Below the pieces are notes generated by a model that did no database searches, had not been told where the DNA came from, and was given only the letters and a program-made list of their open reading frames with translations. Made by a program: the position numbers and the translations under genes. Source: Megalobrama amblycephala (taxonomy: Eukaryota > Chordata > Actinopteri > Cypriniformes > Xenocyprididae). From it: 64,000 nt of DNA. Location: assembly GCF_018812025.1 (NCBI RefSeq), contig NC_063063.1, positions 1,542,001 to 1,606,000 on the forward strand, in the 5' to 3' direction. Shown here in pieces: positions 23,316 through 35,434 of the stretch. Each line of letters begins with the position of its first letter. The stretch's first letter is position 1.

Positions 23316-25700
23316 ATGTGGTCCAACCAACATGGAGAAACATGCGAAACAAACAAACCATAAATCAATAAATTACAACGATCAAAAATAAAATCGATCA
23401 ATAAAAACGATCAAAAAGTATATATAATTTAATATAATATAATATAAATGTAAGTATATATGGAATTCATGACAAGCCAAGTTTAGTTACGAAAATGTGA
23501 TAAAAGAAATAATGCAATTAAAATAATAATTTATGATGTTTGTCAGTTGATATTTTTTTACATTTGAAAAATATGTTTAAAAACTTGTGAAAATATTAAG
23601 ATGTTTACATATTTGATGGTTACACCACAAGACATTTTATTTTTACAGTTTCATTTGAAAACTTTCATTAAAAAATGCTTTAAAAGTTTGCCAAAAAATA
23701 TATGAAACCAACATGGAGAAAAAAATCTATTAAACAGGAAATGACATCATAGAGATGACCCCTGATGTCCAGGATTTATCAGATAATTTGACCCTTCATG
23801 TCATGTGGTGCAACTTTGCAAAAAAATATATTTAGGAATTAATATTATGATTTAATATTAGGAATTAATATAATACTATGATATATATATATATATACTG
23901 AAAGCAAACTGAAAAAAAAAAGCAAACTGAGTATGAACCTTTTATGATGAATATATATATATTTGGAATTTATGACAAGCCAAGTTTAGTTAAGAAAATG
24001 TCATGTGGTGAGACATAATTAAAGTAAAAATTTATATTTAAAAAAAAAACTTTGAAAAATGTTTAAAATTTGAAAAATATGTTTACAAACTTATGAAAAT
24101 ATTAAGATGTTTACATATTTGATGGTTACACCACATGACATCTTTACAGTTTCATTTTTAAACTTGAATTAAAAATGCTTTAAAAGTTTGCCAAAAAATA
24201 TATGAAACCAAAAACAGGAAATGACCTCATAGAGATGATCCCTGTTGTCCAAGTTTTATCAGATAATTTGACCTTTATATAACAAGGCAAGATTGGTTGA
24301 AAATGTCATGTGGTGCAACTTTGAATTTTTTTTTTATGAATTAATATTTTATGATATTAAAAAGCTTTTAAAAATATAACATAACTATAAAAAATATATT
24401 TATAAGATTTTATGAAAATATTAAGATGTATACATATTTGATGGTTACACCACATGACATTTTTACAGTTTAATTTTTAAACTTTCATTAAAAAATGCTT
24501 TAAAAGTTTGCCAAAAAAATATATGAAACCAAAAACATTAAACAGGAAATGACCTCAAGGAGATGATCCCTGTTGTCCAAGTTTTATCAGACAATTTGAC
24601 CTTTTTATAACAAGGCAAGATTAGTTGAAAATGTCATGTGGTGCAACTTTGAAAAAAAATAAATAAAATTATGAATGAATATTTTATGACATTAAAAAAA
24701 ACTTTTAAAAATATAACTATAAAAAATATATTTATAAACTTTTAAGAAAATATTAAGATGTTTACATATTTGATGGTTACACCACATGACATCTTTACAG
24801 TTTCATTTTTAAACTTGAATTAAAAATGCTTTAAAAGTTTGCCAAAAAATATATGAAACCAAAAACAGGAAATGACCTCATAGAGATGATCCCTGTTGTC
24901 CAAGTTTTATCAGATAATTTGACCTTTATATAACAAGGCAAGATTGGTTGAAAATGTCATGTGGTGCAACTTTGAAATTTTTTTTTTATGAATTAATATT
25001 TTATGATATTAAAAAGCTTTTAAAAATATAACATAACTATAAAAAATATATTTATAAGATTTTATGAAAATATTAAGATGTATACATATTTGATGGTTAC
25101 ACCACATGACATTTTTACAGTTTAATTTTTAAACTTTCATTAAAAAATGCTTTAAAAGTTTGCCAAAAAAATATATGAAACCAAAAACATTAAACAGGAA
25201 ATGACCTCAAGGAGATGATCCCTGTTGTCCAAGTTTTATCAGACAATTTGACCTTTTTATAACAAGGCAAGATTAGTTGAAAATGTCATGTGGTGCAACT
25301 TTGAAAAAAAAAAAAAAATATGAATGAATATTTTATGACATTAAAAAAAACTTTTAAAAATATAACTATAAAAAATATATTTATAAACTTTTAAGAAAAT
25401 ATTAAGATGTTTACATATTTGATGGTTACACCACATGACATTTTTACAGTTTCATTTTTAAACTTTCATTAAAAAATGCTTTAAAAGTTTTAAAAGCCTC
25501 TGTTGTCCAGGTTTTATCAGACAATTTGACCCTTTTATAACAAGGCAAGATTAGTTGAAAAGATGTCATGTGGTGCAACTTTGCAAAAAAAAAAAAAAAA
25601 TGAATGAATAATTTATGATATTTTAATTTTTTTTTTTAAATATATAAACTTATAAATATAAAAAAAAAAATTACTACATGACATCTTTACAGACATTACA
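23313..25700. repeat. satellite-like array, 326-bp monomer in 652-bp dimers
   Basis: The landmark TTTGATGGTTACACCAC recurs near 23613, 24117, 24438, 24768, 25090 and 25420, giving steps of about 504, 321, 330, 322 and 330 bp. Alternate monomers differ consistently (GATGTATACATA against GATGTTTACATA), so 24101-24752 and 24753-25404 form two nearly identical dimers. Each monomer has ACCACATGACAT and its complement ATGTCATGTGGT about 180 bp apart. It is non-coding and very AT-rich. Confidence 0.8.
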
Positions 25701-26744
25701 TTTCAAAAACATTATAAAACCAATATACATTTCTAAGTTTTTGGCATATTTATTTTACACCAGTTTGTCCTGTTCTTTATCTCAGACACTCTTTGTTTTA
25801 TAAAAATGATTGCATCACAAACATTTCGAGTGGTCAAAAGTGTTTTAAAACACTCCATCTCGCTTTTATTACGCAATAATTTACAGGAAAAAGCAGAGAC
25901 TTGTACCTAAATATTTTACTATATAGATCACAAGACATTATGCAAATGTCTTCATGTAAAGGCTTTCTGCAGGGTTCATGTCACGTCTTGATTACAGTGT
26001 TTTCAGTCCAGAAAGTCTCGTCAGACGGCTCTCATGTCGAAGGCCTATACTTGTCTTCTGCGCTCCGTCTGTCCTCACAAATTGCTTTGGCTAACCGAGA
26101 AACATCTGTGTCTTTGTGTGTTACCTTGGAGACAAGGGCATCCAAATAGTAGGACTAAGGAGCGCGGGGAAGCTTCGGTGAGGGAAGTTCAGATGGGGTT
26201 GCAATGTGAGAATGGCTCCAAAAAGCCTGACAATCAGCACATTCCACTGGCCCGGGGTTTTTGAGCAGAAAAATATCACTGACTGTCGGTGGACGCGGTC
26301 AGGCTGTGCATAAACAAAGACCAGGGGGGGATTTAAGGCTCGGGCTGTTGCGTGTGACCACAGATGTAGGAGGAGAGCGAGAGACGGTCGTCTTCAGTGT
26401 GTCACCTTATATTTGGCGTCTGCAAAAAACAGGCCTCAGATTTGGCAACCGGAAAAAATAACGTGTGTGTCTGAGCTAAATTACCAGGAAGCGTTCTTCT
26501 TCGTTTGTCGTCTGTTTGCAATGGCTGTGTGTTTTCCTTTTCAAATAATGAGTATTTAATTGTTTCCAGTTTTGAATCAAGGGCAAAGCTTCAGTATAAC
26601 ATGCAGAGCTCATAAATCTCTGGGCTATTAGGACTTTATTTTGTGTGACGCACCATTAGGATTTCAAAAAATGTGTGTGAATGACTTGATATTTGTTGCA
26701 ATTTCAAAACCCTTTATCAGACAGTCTCGACATGCAGAAAGAAC
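25701..26744. other. unique intergenic block
   Basis: From about 25930 to 26470 the sequence is GC-balanced and non-repetitive, with overlapping short + strand frames (66-82 codons) and no recognised domain. No gene is called. A conserved non-coding element is possible. Confidence 0.4.
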
Positions 26745-26816
26745 TTTGTTTATTTATTTAGTCGAATGAAAGTCATGTGGTTCAACCATTGTAATGTACA
26801 TATGAGCAATGTAGCA

Positions 26817-26869
26817 GTGCAATACGGCTGTAGGTAATCACAGCGTGCTGATATACAGCCGTATTGCAC
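26817..26869. repeat. perfect 16-bp inverted repeat
   Basis: GTGCAATACGGCTGTA at 26817-26832 is inverted exactly as TACAGCCGTATTGCAC at 26854-26869 with a 21-bp spacer. It is probably the core of a small MITE with unclear outer borders (about 26750-27010). Confidence 0.6.
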
Positions 26870-27385
26870 AGGTAAGAGTGTGATATTGCATTTATACAAC
26901 AGTGTCTTTAAAACCCTCTTCTGTGAGGAACTACTTCCTTCCGCCATGGATTCAAATTGAGCCCAAGAGCCGTTACTAATTATAAAACGTCACTTCAGAA
27001 CTTGTAACGAAGGAACGGAGTCGCTTCATTGAAACTTATTGTATTATGATTATTATGGTATTTTGAGAGAGAGATCGACTAAACGAGTGTATTACCTGCA
27101 TCTGATATAGCATTCATTCTTCAGGTCGATGTCCATAATATTATATCCATTATAAAAAACCTGTTTGAATGTCTGCTGAGGAAAGCCATATCTTTGTCTT
27201 TTTAATTGTTAAGGGGATTTCCCACAGTGCTAAAACAACTTCCTTGTGCTAATAAAGAGAGTCTTTGCCGCCATCTAATGGTGTAATAATGTAACTTTCA
27301 CTGATACTATCGACGGACCCTTTCTCAATACTAAATATGTCATATTATTTATATAAAATAATATTTATTGAACAACAATATTTAA

Positions 27386-28191
27386 CCCTTAAATGCATGA
27401 CTGTTTCGCCAATCATTCTTACATATTCGGGTCTTTATCGACCCGGATCTAATCTAACACGGAAGGATCTCTACCTGTTGCGATAATATAAAACTCCTCT
27501 GATATTAGAGTAACAATTACAGAAGAATAAAATAAAGCATATTTTATTACCTTTTGGAGCTTGAAAGGGCTCCGTTTGAGATGTTTTATGCCATAATCAC
27601 TGTCCTCGTCAGAGCTCATTTCCCAGTAAATTCAGCAAATAATAGGCTAGTTTTATGTTCGAGGTCACGAATATGAGCCCATTCGCGATCTCAAACGTAT
27701 TCTCAAAACTATATAATTTTCAACATCTTCAAAATCAATATTTCGATCGCTAACAGCTTCACCAGATCCATTCAGTAACAGTTACAGTCATATCTGATTG
27801 CGTTCAGTACTTGCTCTGCAGTAAATCGCTGAGCCATTTCATGTTTTTCTTATTATTTCATTTTCTGTCTGAATGAGTCGTCACTTCAGCATTGTGTATC
27901 AGACATTGCCACCTTGTGGAATAAAGGTGAATTGCATTTATTCCATCATCTAAGATTCAATTATTGTTGTGAAGAAAAAATATACGTACACTCATACACA
28001 CCTCGGGTCGTTAGCGACCCTATACAATTTTTACAAAAAATGAATACAAAAATAGGCATTCTTTTATAATTTTATGATTTGTTTCTTGTTATATTCTTTA
28101 TAATGAATTGATTGAGGAATACTAAGCATGTTGGAGGAGGATAGTGAATGATGTCACGGGTCACTAAAGACCCGAGGTATGCATTTAAGGG
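27386..28191. mobile_element. piggyBac-like MITE with TTAA duplications
   Basis: The left end CCCTTAAATGCAT follows TTAA at 27382-27385. The right end ATGCATTTAAGGG precedes TTAA at 28192-28195. Thirteen-base perfect terminal repeats, a CCC start and TTAA target sites are the hallmarks of piggyBac elements. The 806-bp interior has no transposase frame but has short palindromes such as GGGTCGTTAGCGACCC. It is non-autonomous. Confidence 0.85.
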
Positions 28192-28195
28192 TTAA

Positions 28196-29158
28196 ATTAA
28201 CAACAATAGCCATTATAAAAGACAATAAGAAATATACACAAGCAAACAATTCAGTCATACATACAAAAGCAGTGCTCTAGTACAGGATTTAAGTTGAATA
28301 ATAAGCTTAATATAAAGTTATGAAACTTAATTTTCCTTAACCCCAAATCATTTTGCTCTGGAACAAGTAGTAGATTAATAAATAGATTAATAGATTATAG
28401 AAAATAGATTAATAAAACCAAAGATTGCCCATTTGATATGCCTCAAATTAATTAAATCTCATGTTTAACCACTATCTACACAAGAGCTAGCGGCAAATTC
28501 CCGAAGCACTGGCTGAGATGAAGCTGTTCTCTGCGGGTACTCGAGCTCTGAACGGCGGAGCTCGCATCTGCGAAAGCATCAAAACAAATTGTAAAATAGG
28601 TGCTATGTTTGTATATTTGAGGTCTAAATAACTACATTCTCACCTAAACTCTTAAAACTACATTCCGTGACACAACAGTAGAACTGAATAGAATAGAAAA
28701 AATAGAATGGGAGAATATTGCACGGCTCTCAGCCAATCAGACTCGAGAACCAGAAAGAACTGTTGTGTATATATATATGTATGTATATATATAACACACA
28801 CATATGTATACACATACATACAGTATATGTAAAGACCTATAACGGTATAACGGTCCTCAGTACAGAATGTTCTCCTCTTTCACACCAGTAAGTGTTTTCT
28901 GTGACCTTCCACTACTGATTCCTTGTACTCTTGACTCTTCACCCTTAAATCAGGCTGTTCTCCCACCTGTGCAGTCTGAGATCTCTGTCTGCCCACACAG
29001 CACATGTGTTTTGCCCCACCTCATTCCTAGTGTTCCCATAATTCCACAGCGGAAAATGCCTCCCATTGTTCACCCTCTTCCTACAGTGGCTTGACTCCCC
29101 CAATCCTTCTCGTGTGGCAGATTGATGCTTCCTCCAGCTGCCCTTATGCTATATATAC

Positions 29159-29160
<2 letters not shown>
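28196..29160. other. intergenic sequence, no recognised gene
   Basis: AT-rich up to 28850. The pyrimidine-rich stretch at 28867-29095 holds a 75-codon frame without recognisable features. A TA-rich microsatellite lies near 28765-28830. No gene is called. Confidence 0.45.

Positions 29161-29168
<8 letters not shown>

Positions 29169-29211
<43 letters not shown>
29169..29211. repeat. (TA)n microsatellite
   Basis: A TA run of about 21 units. Confidence 0.95.
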
Positions 29212-29213
<2 letters not shown>

Positions 29214-30590
29214 CATTTAGTTTAAGTTGTAGTACTAAACTCAAATTAAATCAACTAAAACTAAAACTTAATTAAAAACTATGTACAGTAGAGGCCAAAA
29301 GTGATGTCCGGCCTAGGAAAACCCTTTATTCAAATATTATTAAAAATGTGTTTAAGATTTTGTAAGTTGTGCTTGGTCAGTTGTTTTATTTGTGATAATA
29401 AGAAATGATGAACATATGCAAAAACAAGAGAGAACCAACCATTTTAATAAGTGATTATGTTGTAGTCAATGTTTGCTTTTGTTTTTTTTTTATGCGATTT
29501 TGTTTTTGTTTGCATAGTAAAATAAAACCTCTCGCTGTAGTTTACCTTTTTTGCCAAATTATTTTGTCAGATAAATACTTTAACCAAGTTTAGTGATTTG
29601 TTATTCCCCCATTTTTAAAATATATCAAATAAAGTCAATAACACACAACATTACTTTAAAATTTAAAATGAAAACAGAAAATAATAATAATAAAAAAATA
29701 AATAATAATATTAAATAATAATAAAAAATAAAATCTAATGCAAAATTTTAACAAAAACTATAATAGTATACTAAAATAAGACGTCATATTTAATATTTTA
29801 TGAATGTGAAAATCAAAATCAAACCAAACGGCATTTTTAACCCTTACTTTACCACACTTCTTCTGCTTAAAAGTTTTTAAAACATTTCGGTACTGTTTAT
29901 TATATATACATTTTATGAAAAAAAAAAAAAAAAAAAAAATTAAGTACAGTTTTAAAAAACATTTTGGAAAATATAAGTATTTGTTGTTTTGACCCGATTT
30001 TTTTTTTTTTTTTGAATAAATTGAATAATTGAAAAGTGTTTAGCCTAAATTATAAATTGAAATCCAGTCATGACCATAAAACAGATATTTTTAACATGAT
30101 AAAAGACAGATCCCTTCAGTATAGAGGTATTCAGTCCAGGTTACTTCATATTACCAACTCCTCATCCTTCCATTATGTTCTGTGTTTTCATTTAGGAAAA
30201 ACTTTATTTGATCAACATTCACCCTTAGCTCTCTTTTCATTTCCTATGGATTATAAAAGTCATGAGTACAAGATTTGTACAGTCATCGCTGGAAGACTCA
30301 AAGTAGATTCGGTGGACTATGTATCTGAGGGTCAGTGAGAGGTTTTATACATATATATATATTTATATTTATATATATATTGCAAGACAGTGCATGTGAA
30401 CACACTTGTAGCTGCTCTTTGTACAACTCGCATCCATCAAAGCCTCAGCACTGAGCGATCTGCGTTACAAAAGCAATCCTAAACGAAACAAACTATTTCC
30501 AAAGGCCACAAAAGCAGCTTTAGGTGCTTAATTCAATCATAAGGAGGGTCTTGTGAGCAGTTACACTTCACTTTTTACACGTACACCAAC
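29212..30590. other. AT-rich intergenic sequence
   Basis: Contains poly-A (29920-29939) and poly-T (29999-30014) runs and a possible mobile-element terminus near 29283 (GTACAGTAGAGGCCAAAAGT). The 100-codon + strand frame at 30036-30338 has no recognised domain. No gene is called. Confidence 0.4.
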
Positions 30591-32079
30591 CAATGACCAG
30601 ACAAATGCAGTAAAAGCTTGAAAGTCGACCTTTATTAATACTGTGAAAAAAGTAAACTTTATGAGCCTTTCAATAGATGCATCAGTATTGTTAATACACT
30701 TATTACATCGTAACACAATATAATTGTGATTTATAATTCTGGTATCAACCTTTCTGTGTGGAGTAGTACAGAACACAATGTTTCAAATGATTGCCACAAG
30801 CAAATAAAACAAAACAAATCCAAACAAAAGCACAAACCTATAGCATCATACTGCAGTTGTCGGCATCAATAGCTTTGGTTTGGACCGCATTATATCAAAC
30901 TCGTGAGGGTGAGGTTTCACTTTTTAATGACAAAAAGGGGAGAAAGGGAAAACAAAATTCATGCACCAATCTTTTTATTAAAACAAAAGTATAAACAGTG
31001 CTACTGTATCATACTTAAATGACGTATAAAAGAAAGGAAATAAAAAAAAAAAACAAACAAACACACAGAAGGCACTGGCTGTTATCTGAGGCAAAGTGAT
31101 TTTTAATATTTTTTTTGGTTTCATGCACAGTGTCCTGCTTGTAACAGAGGACACCTTGTCATATTCAAGTACCTTCCTTCAGGTGTGGGGATAATAAATT
31201 AAATGCTGTGAACTGCCCTGCAGTTGCAATATGTTTGACGATGAAATGCAAAGGAAACATGATGAATATCAACATACGTACAGTACAGCTGCGGAATACA
31301 GAAAACGCGACAAGAACTGACCTGACTTTGCATTCGCTTAGAGCTTCAACTTTACAATGAACAAACCTGATCGCATAAAACCTGCCAAAAAAACTCGCCT
31401 GGATCGTAAGAAAAAACACAGGAGAAAAGAAAATGCATTTGTTTGCTTGGAGAAAAAGAAGCCTATCTTTAGGATCATTTAGGATGTCGTTACGGTAATG
31501 AGAAAAAAATGCTCATTACTGCACTGTATGTTATAATGATAAATTCTATTTAGTATGATATTTGGTGATATTTTATATATATAAAATCACCAAATTTATA
31601 TTATATATTTGGTGATATTTTATGGTGATATTTGTTGTGCTTCCTTTAATTTATGCTGATATAAATAAAAAGCAAATATTACACATTTCTTAAATATAGT
31701 GCCTCACACTCCCGTGTGTGTCTAATAGAAACTTGAAAAATTGTATAAATCCCGCACACTACTCAAACTTTCATCATTGCTAATAAAAATGTCCTAATGA
31801 TGCAAGTTTGAGTTGTTTTAGGGAATTTATTATGTAAAATTACATAACATTATTGTGTAATCTAATATAATAGAATAATGGCAATTTTTTCTTCATTATT
31901 ATTTTACAAAAAAATAATCTTGATACATTATGGTAATGAGAAATGTGGGGTGATATGTGCTTAATTGTCATGAAAATAATGTCATCATGCAAAAAAAATA
32001 AAAATAAAAAATAAATGTCCTTAAAATAGGTTTAATTTTCTTTACGCAAAATATTTTTTTCTTTTTCTTTTAAAGTAGA

Positions 32080-33525
32080 GAGATGTATGGAAGCTTGCTC
32101 CCGCCACTAAATAAAAAAATAAAAAAGGTAATTGTGACTTTTTTTCTCAGTATTGCGAGTTTATATCTCACAATTCTGACTTTATTGCGCAATTCCGTCT
32201 TTATATCTCACAATTCTGACTTTATTGCGCAATTCCGTCTTTATATCGCGCAATTCCGAATTTCTATCGCACAATTCCGAATTTATATCGCGCAATTCCG
32301 AATTTATATCTCACAATTCTGACTTTATCGCGCAATTCCAAATTTCTATCGCACAATTCCATCTTTATATCACGCAATTCCAACTTTATATCTCACAATT
32401 CTGACTTTATATCATGCAATTCTGACTTTATTGCGCAATTCCGTCTTTATATCGCGCAATTCTGACTTTATAACTCGCAATTCTGACTTTATATCAAGCA
32501 ATTCTGACTTTATTGCGCAATTCCATCTTTATATTGCAATTCCATCTTTATATCGCGCAATTCCGTCTTTATATCGCGCAATTCTGACTTTATTGCGCAA
32601 TTCCGACTTTATATCGCGCAATTCTGACTTTATTGCGCAATTCCGTCTTTATATCGCGCAATTCTGACTTTATAACTCGCAATTCTGACTTTATTGCGCA
32701 ATTCCATCTTTATATTGCAATTCCATCTTTATATCGCGCAATTCCGTCTTTATATCGCGCAATTCTGACTTTATTGCGCAATTCCGACTTTATATCGTGC
32801 AATTCTGACTTTATAACTCGCAATTCTGACTTTATTGCACAATTCCGACTTTATATCGCGCAATTCTGACTTTATTGCGCAATTCCATCTTTATATCGCA
32901 ATTCCATCTTTATATCGTGCAATTCTGACTTTATATCACGCAATTCTGACTTTATTGCGCAATTCCGACTTTATATCGCGCAATTCTGACTTTATTGCGC
33001 AATTCCATCTTTATATCGCAATTCCATCTTTATATTGCAATTCCATCTTTATATCGTGCAATTCTGACTTTATAACTCGCAATTCTGACTTTATTGCGCA
33101 ATTCCATCTTTATATTGCAATTCCATCTTTATATCGCGCAATTCCGTCTTTATATCGCGCAATTCTGACTTTATTGCGCAATTCCGACTTTATATCGTGC
33201 AATTCTGACTTTATAACTCGCAATTCTGACTTTATTGCACAATTCCGACTTTATATCGCGCAATTCTGACTTTATTGCGCAATTCCATCTTTATATCGCA
33301 ATTCCATCTTTATATCGCAATTCCATCTTTATATCGTGCAATTCTGACTTTATATCACGCAATTCTGACTTTATTGCGCAATTCCGACTTTATATCACGA
33401 ATTCTGACTTTATAACTCGCAATTGTGAGTTTATCATAATTGTGAGAAAAAAAGTCAGAATTATGAGATAAAAAGCCACAATGACCTTTTTAATTTCATT
33501 GCGGAAACAAGCTTCCATAGAAATG
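32080..33525. mobile_element. foldback element with 20-22-bp array and 202-bp higher-order period
   Basis: The left end ATGGAAGCTTGCTCCCGCC...AAAAAAGGTAATTGTGAC is inverted at the right as GTCAGAATTATGAG...AAACAAGCTTCCAT. The loop is more than 1.2 kb of alternating words such as TTTATATCGCGCAATTCTGA and TTTATTGCGCAATTCCGAC. Near-identical open frames start at 32431, 32633, 32835 and 33235, so the array repeats at 202 bp and about twice that. Those frames (NSDFI, AIPSLYR peptides) are repeat translations, not genes. Confidence 0.85.
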
Positions 33526-33850
33526 TGACCTGTGGCCAGTTGCATAAACTTCTATCAGAACTAGTCTGACCAAAGAGTCTCGGATTCAAATTAGACCAAA
33601 AATTTGTCTTAAAGAAAAAAAATTACATGACTAACATGTAAGAAGATGTCTAACATGTATAATTTCATGCAACCGGCCACAGGACATATTTCTGTGAGAT
33701 TCATCCAGATAAAATCTGAAATAGAGTCGAAAACATTCTTGTATCCCACTTTTGCACCTTCGAGAATCAGTCAAAATTCCAGCAACTGAGTGATTTGAGA
33801 CAAATCCTGCACACCAGTTTTACCTAAACGAAAGAACTTGAGACATACTA

Positions 33851-34554
33851 ATGCCGGGTTCAGACTACACAATATTTTTGTCTGTTATGATAGTTACTAT
33901 GACAGATAATGTGATTTTGACTCCTAGTTGTGGACAAGAAACATGTCACGATACAAAACAAATCATCGCTTGCCGTCTTTAATGACATGCGTGATGTCAT
34001 CGGAACTAGCGACTGACTTCACAAGTGTAAACAAACATTGGTTTTACTAGCCTAAAGCTAATCGTACTGGGATAAAAGTTTATATTTCAGATATAAACAC
34101 TGATGTCTATAGTACCGATCAAAATAGAGTAAATTACCTTTTGCACGCAACTTGACGCTTCAAATAAAGACTGCATCAATTACATCATAACACCAGAAGG
34201 TGGCAACAAGTGACTGTTAAAAAAATTATTAGTCATTGAATCATTCATTCAAGAGATTTGTTCAAAAGCGCTGATTCATGCAGTAATGAAACAAGTGAAG
34301 TCTTTATAAGTGAGTCATTGAATCATTCATTCAGGAGATTTGTTCAAAAGCGCTGATTCATGCAGTAATTAAACATGTGAAGACTTTATGAGTGAGTCAT
34401 TGAATCATTCATTCAAGAGATTTGTTCAAAAACGCTGATTCATCCAGTAATGAAACAAGTGAAGTCTTAATGAGTGAGTCATTGAATCATTCATTCCCGA
34501 CTCCCATTATGGATCACCACAACATATTTATATTGTGTAATCTGAACCCGGCAT
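33851..34554. mobile_element. DNA transposon-like MITE with 25-bp terminal inverted repeats
   Basis: ATGCCGGGTTCAGACTACAC begins the element. Its right end is the near-complement GTGTAATCTGAACCCGGCAT, with one mismatch in the 25-bp arms (33851-33875, 34530-34554). The interior carries a tandem repeat (34231-34500). No transposase frame and no clear target duplication. Confidence 0.75.
34231..34500. repeat. 82-bp tandem repeat, about 3.3 copies
   Basis: AGTCATTGAATCATTCATTC recurs at 34231, 34313, 34395 and 34477, exactly 82 bp apart, with few differences between units. Confidence 0.9.
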
Positions 34555-35167
34555 AAGACATTAGCTAATTGCAATACTACAGTAAAAGAAACGCCTTTAC
34601 ACATCCATCACTTGCAATCATCTTACACTTTGACAAGCTTTGATATTCCCCTTTGTACAGGGTCAGAGACTCACCTGAGAGAACCTGCAACTCAACGACT
34701 GTAAAATCTGTGACTCAACATAATTGTTCTGAAAAAAACAAACAAACAAACAAACAAAACAACCACAACAAAATAAAATAAAATGGAGAGGCACAGGATG
34801 CTGTAGAATATAACATAGCATCTAATACTGGTTATTTTGGACATTTTGGCATGATATCGAAAGCTCATAGGATTCAACTTTGTACATGTTCAAACGAACG
34901 CATTGGGAATAATTATGAAGATTCGTCCAGCCACTTCAGTCATTCTAAAGCTAAAAACGGTCTCTCTTAATCTGCGTATGGAAAACTCAGTAGTTGAATT
35001 TTTTGTCACGACTTTTTGCTTTTTTTTTTTTTTTTTTGCTGTCCAGCAACAAACTACACGCCACATCCTAATCGAGCCTGACCGATAAATACCACGTGCG
35101 TTTTTTGGCGAGAGGAGCATTTTGTTTGGCTGTATGGATGAATTGCACTGGAGGCTGGATCTTTCTC

Positions 35168-35434
35168 TCATGGTCTGCCGTCGAGGCTGGGCGGGGCCCG
35201 TGACGGCGGGGGACAGGGCGGTCCGGGGGGGACTCGGGCGGGCGGCGGACCCGGTGGAGGCTGGGGCAGGGGTGGTCCTCGTGGAGGTGGGCTGTTCGGA
35301 GGGGAGTTGATGGGACTGGGAACAGGCTGATAGTCTGGTGGAGGTGGAGGTGGGCTTTGAGCTCGTGGAGGAGCTTTGGCCGCCGCCGCTGCCGCCGCCT
35401 CCTCTTTCACTCGTGTAAAGTTGATACATCGGCC
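35168..35434 (-). CDS. antxr1: antxr1 terminal coding exon, Ala/Pro-rich tail
   Basis: The acceptor is CAG just before GGCCGATGT at 35434 (read on -). It encodes [12 protein letters not shown], seven alanines, KAPPRAQS and then a proline-rich tail of about 65 residues, ending DGRP and TGA. The [10 protein letters not shown] start is the conserved ANTXR1 motif. The polyalanine comes from a GCN triplet run at 35383-35401. The overlapping - frame at 34890-35429 is a shadow. Confidence 0.92.
   Translation of the reverse strand, partial: GRCINFTRVKEEAAAAAAAKAPPRAQSPPPPPPDYQPVPSPINSPPNSPPPRGPPLPQPPPGPPPARVPPGPPCPPPSRAPPSLDGRP

Larger units (their letters stand above)
30600..35167 (-). other. antxr1: possible long antxr1 3' UTR
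   Basis: The antxr1 stop codon is at 35168-35170. Downstream on the - strand, AATAAA hexamers lie at 30974-30979 and 30631-30636. The sequence at 30600-31500 is non-repetitive, as expected for a retained UTR end, and mammalian ANTXR1 has a UTR of several kb. If the distal signal is used, the foldback array (32080-33525) and the MITE (33851-34554) would be transcribed. This is inference; a nearer signal cannot be excluded. Confidence 0.35.

Noticed and set aside
32083..33471. Serial open frames of 78-144 codons with repeated peptides
   Set aside because: They are translations of a tandem array; starts recur at the array period and there is no splice or domain support.
34890..35429. 179-codon - strand frame over the antxr1 last exon
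   Set aside because: It is a different frame of GC-rich proline-coding sequence; the in-phase frame ending at 35168 carries the conserved GRCINFTRV motif.
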